Shown here in pieces: positions 51,077 through 52,197 of a stretch of DNA of 52,197 nt. The stretch comes from Prochlorococcus sp. AG-409-G20 (GTDB lineage: Bacteria > Cyanobacteriota > Cyanobacteriia > PCC-6307 > Cyanobiaceae). The notes beneath the pieces are model-generated. The model had not been told where the DNA came from, made no database searches, and saw nothing but the letters and a program-made list of their open reading frames with translations. The position numbers and the translations under genes were made by a program. The DNA lies in NCBI GenBank assembly GCA_003215775.1, contig QCJW01000012.1, positions 1 to 52,197 of the forward strand. Direction: 5' to 3'. The first letter of the stretch is position 1. Each line of letters starts with the position of its first letter.

Positions 51077-51271
51077 CTATGCCCGGATGGTCATGTTAAA
51101 ACCAAGGTTGGTCTGCTTTGTGAGGATTTCCTTCTTGAGAAATCCTTTCCATAGAAATGAAACAAGGGTAAGTATCGAATCTAGTAATAACATTATAGTT
51201 ACCAAACTTAAGAATATAATCTGATGAGAAAGAGGCTTTTCCATTTCATTCAAGCGTATATCTCCAATCAT
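51077..51271 (-). CDS. 64-aa membrane protein, unrecognised
   Basis: ATG at 51271 has AAAGGA four to five bases upstream. The product is MIGDIRLNEMEKPLSH, then one or two hydrophobic stretches (IIFLSLVTIMLLLDSILTLVSFLW) and a basic tail (KGFLKKEILTKQ). It could be a single long span or a tight pair. It lies 22 bases downstream of the PfkB gene on the same strand and may share its transcript. Confidence 0.42.
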   Translation of the reverse strand: MIGDIRLNEMEKPLSHQIIFLSLVTIMLLLDSILTLVSFLWKGFLKKEILTKQTNLGFNMTIRA

Positions 51272-51293
51272 ACATTCCTTTTACTCTAGATAT

Positions 51294-52139
51294 TTATCTT
51301 TTATATGGGCCTTTATGTTCAGCACAAAGCGAACCATAGTGAGCTCCAAGACTAGTAGCTTGCTCATGTGTCCAGCCAGCTGACAAACCTACTGTTACGC
51401 CAGCCGCAAAAGTGTCGCCGCAGCCATAAGAATCTACAATTTGTTTTTGTGAGTTATATGCTTCATATCTTCCTCCAGGAGTAGCTATCCCTCCCTTCTT
51501 TCCTTCAGTTGTGATCATTAGATTTGGAGTTATTTTGAGATCATCTTTTCTGAAGATTTCGCCTGGATCTAGTCCACTTCCAATTAATCCATCAAGTTTT
51601 ATGCCTGAATTATTTAGGACATCAATGCCAACTCTTGGTGTTGCAGTCATTATTTTAGCTTCACGACATAGTCTCAAGCTGAGTGGATCGCCTGCAGTAA
51701 CAAATACACCCTTGTAACTTGATAGTACATCCCAAGGAAGGTTTTCATTGCCAAGTGGCTCTAGTCTTTCTCCAATGACTGTAATTGCCCTTTCACCTGA
51801 AGAGTCGACAAGACTAATTCCTCTTCTGGTTGGCTTGTCTTTCCAAGCAACGCTTACATTTAATCCAAGTTCTATAAGTCTTTTATAACTCATTTCTCCT
51901 ATTTGGTCTTTTCCTAAAGAAGTAAATAGATGTACTGGCTTTTTTATGATTCTTGCCATTTGAATTGCTGCAACTGCTCCTCCTCCCGCGGGCTCTTCAA
52001 AGAAGCTATCTGCATGGCAAATCATTCCAGGTTCAGGAAGCTTGTCAACATTAAGGAACGTTATCCATTCGACATGACCAACAACTGCTAATTGCATATT
52101 TGGTAGGTCTGGGAGTTGTTTAGGACTCCAGATCTTCAT
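51294..52139 (-). CDS. PfkB-family carbohydrate kinase
   Basis: The product is 281 aa from ATG at 52139; the frame stays open to the window edge, so a longer start cannot be excluded. LAVVGHVEWITFLNVDKLP and FFEEPAGGGAVAAIQMARI form the sugar-binding start of the ribokinase fold. LFTSLGKDQIGE and LITPN-type strands follow. The C-terminal signature is DSYGCGDTFAAGVTVGLS, in which the usual DTxGAGD reads DSYGCGD; the catalytic Asp of GCGD is kept. It phosphorylates a sugar or nucleoside not identifiable here. A different frame (52120-52197) also stays open to the edge, perhaps the end of the upstream gene. Confidence 0.85.
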   Translation of the reverse strand: MKIWSPKQLPDLPNMQLAVVGHVEWITFLNVDKLPEPGMICHADSFFEEPAGGGAVAAIQMARIIKKPVHLFTSLGKDQIGEMSYKRLIELGLNVSVAWKDKPTRRGISLVDSSGERAITVIGERLEPLGNENLPWDVLSSYKGVFVTAGDPLSLRLCREAKIMTATPRVGIDVLNNSGIKLDGLIGSGLDPGEIFRKDDLKITPNLMITTEGKKGGIATPGGRYEAYNSQKQIVDSYGCGDTFAAGVTVGLSAGWTHEQATSLGAHYGSLCAEHKGPYKR

Positions 52140-52197
52140 AGAAGTGAATTGTTGCTTGTCTACTTCTAGTCTGAGATTTGTAATTTGTTTGGATTTG

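Overview
This window is a chromosomal segment of a marine picocyanobacterium, almost certainly a low-light-adapted Prochlorococcus. The sequence is AT-rich and gene-dense. It carries four pcb genes (divinyl-chlorophyll a/b antenna proteins related to CP43) next to an ordinary psbD-psbC pair, plus petM, ycf4, ycf39, a high-light-inducible (Hli) protein and a cyanobacterial AbrB. No phycobilisome gene is seen. Several antenna copies in one region is a low-light Prochlorococcus trait. Species and strain are inferred from gene content, not tested by a search.

Layout. 0-2.8 kb: the end of a DUF938 methyltransferase gene, two unrecognised small ORFs running into a strong terminator, a TM2-like membrane protein, and the phosphate-binding lipoprotein pstS. 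2.8-12.2 kb: an antenna array of four pcb genes, all on the minus strand, each with its own terminator and each preceded by the same ~105-bp leader. The array is interrupted by a plus-strand TPR-methyltransferase gene (6.35-8.69 kb) and a small membrane-protein gene (10.5 kb). 12.2-19.4 kb: mostly small proteins with little known function (DUF1823-, DUF1824-, DUF1499- and DCC-type), a metallo-beta-lactamase-fold protein with a damaged metal site, a phage-T4-type pyrimidine-dimer glycosylase, and a cyAbrB regulator. 19.5-34.2 kb: housekeeping genes (ychF, an efflux adaptor, polA, cysS, an NSS-type transporter, dxr, a [2Fe-2S] protein, a YheT hydrolase and the three-gene proton-translocating transhydrogenase operon). 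34.2-41.4 kb: an SF2 helicase whose 5' end looks frameshifted, NTRC, an IF-1 paralogue, ycf39, petM, a hydrolase and ilvN. 41.4-48.3 kb: a cyclophilin lipoprotein, ycf4, psbD-psbC, maf, and a coupled Npun_F0494-like/cobQ/ferredoxin string. 48.3-52.1 kb: a short protein matching only the N-terminal part of NdhF, an Hli protein, a run of tiny single-membrane-span proteins, and a PfkB-family kinase.

The photosynthetic genes form a theme: antennae (pcb x4), PSII core (psbD, psbC), PSII and PSI assembly (ycf39, ycf4), cytochrome b6f (petM), photoprotection (hli) and redox control (NTRC, ferredoxin, transhydrogenase). The clearest unexplained signals are the shared pcb leader with its base-paired but non-identical hairpin, a 29-codon ORF with a perfect Shine-Dalgarno that ends inside a terminator hairpin, the apparent one-base indel at the helicase 5' end, and the NdhF fragment translationally coupled to a 37-aa ORF. 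At least eight small ORFs below 60 codons (1104, 12395, 12558, 17932, 34206, 48772, 49149 and 50459, plus petM at 39604) were read directly from the sequence. No tRNA, rRNA, CRISPR array, insertion sequence or integrase was found.
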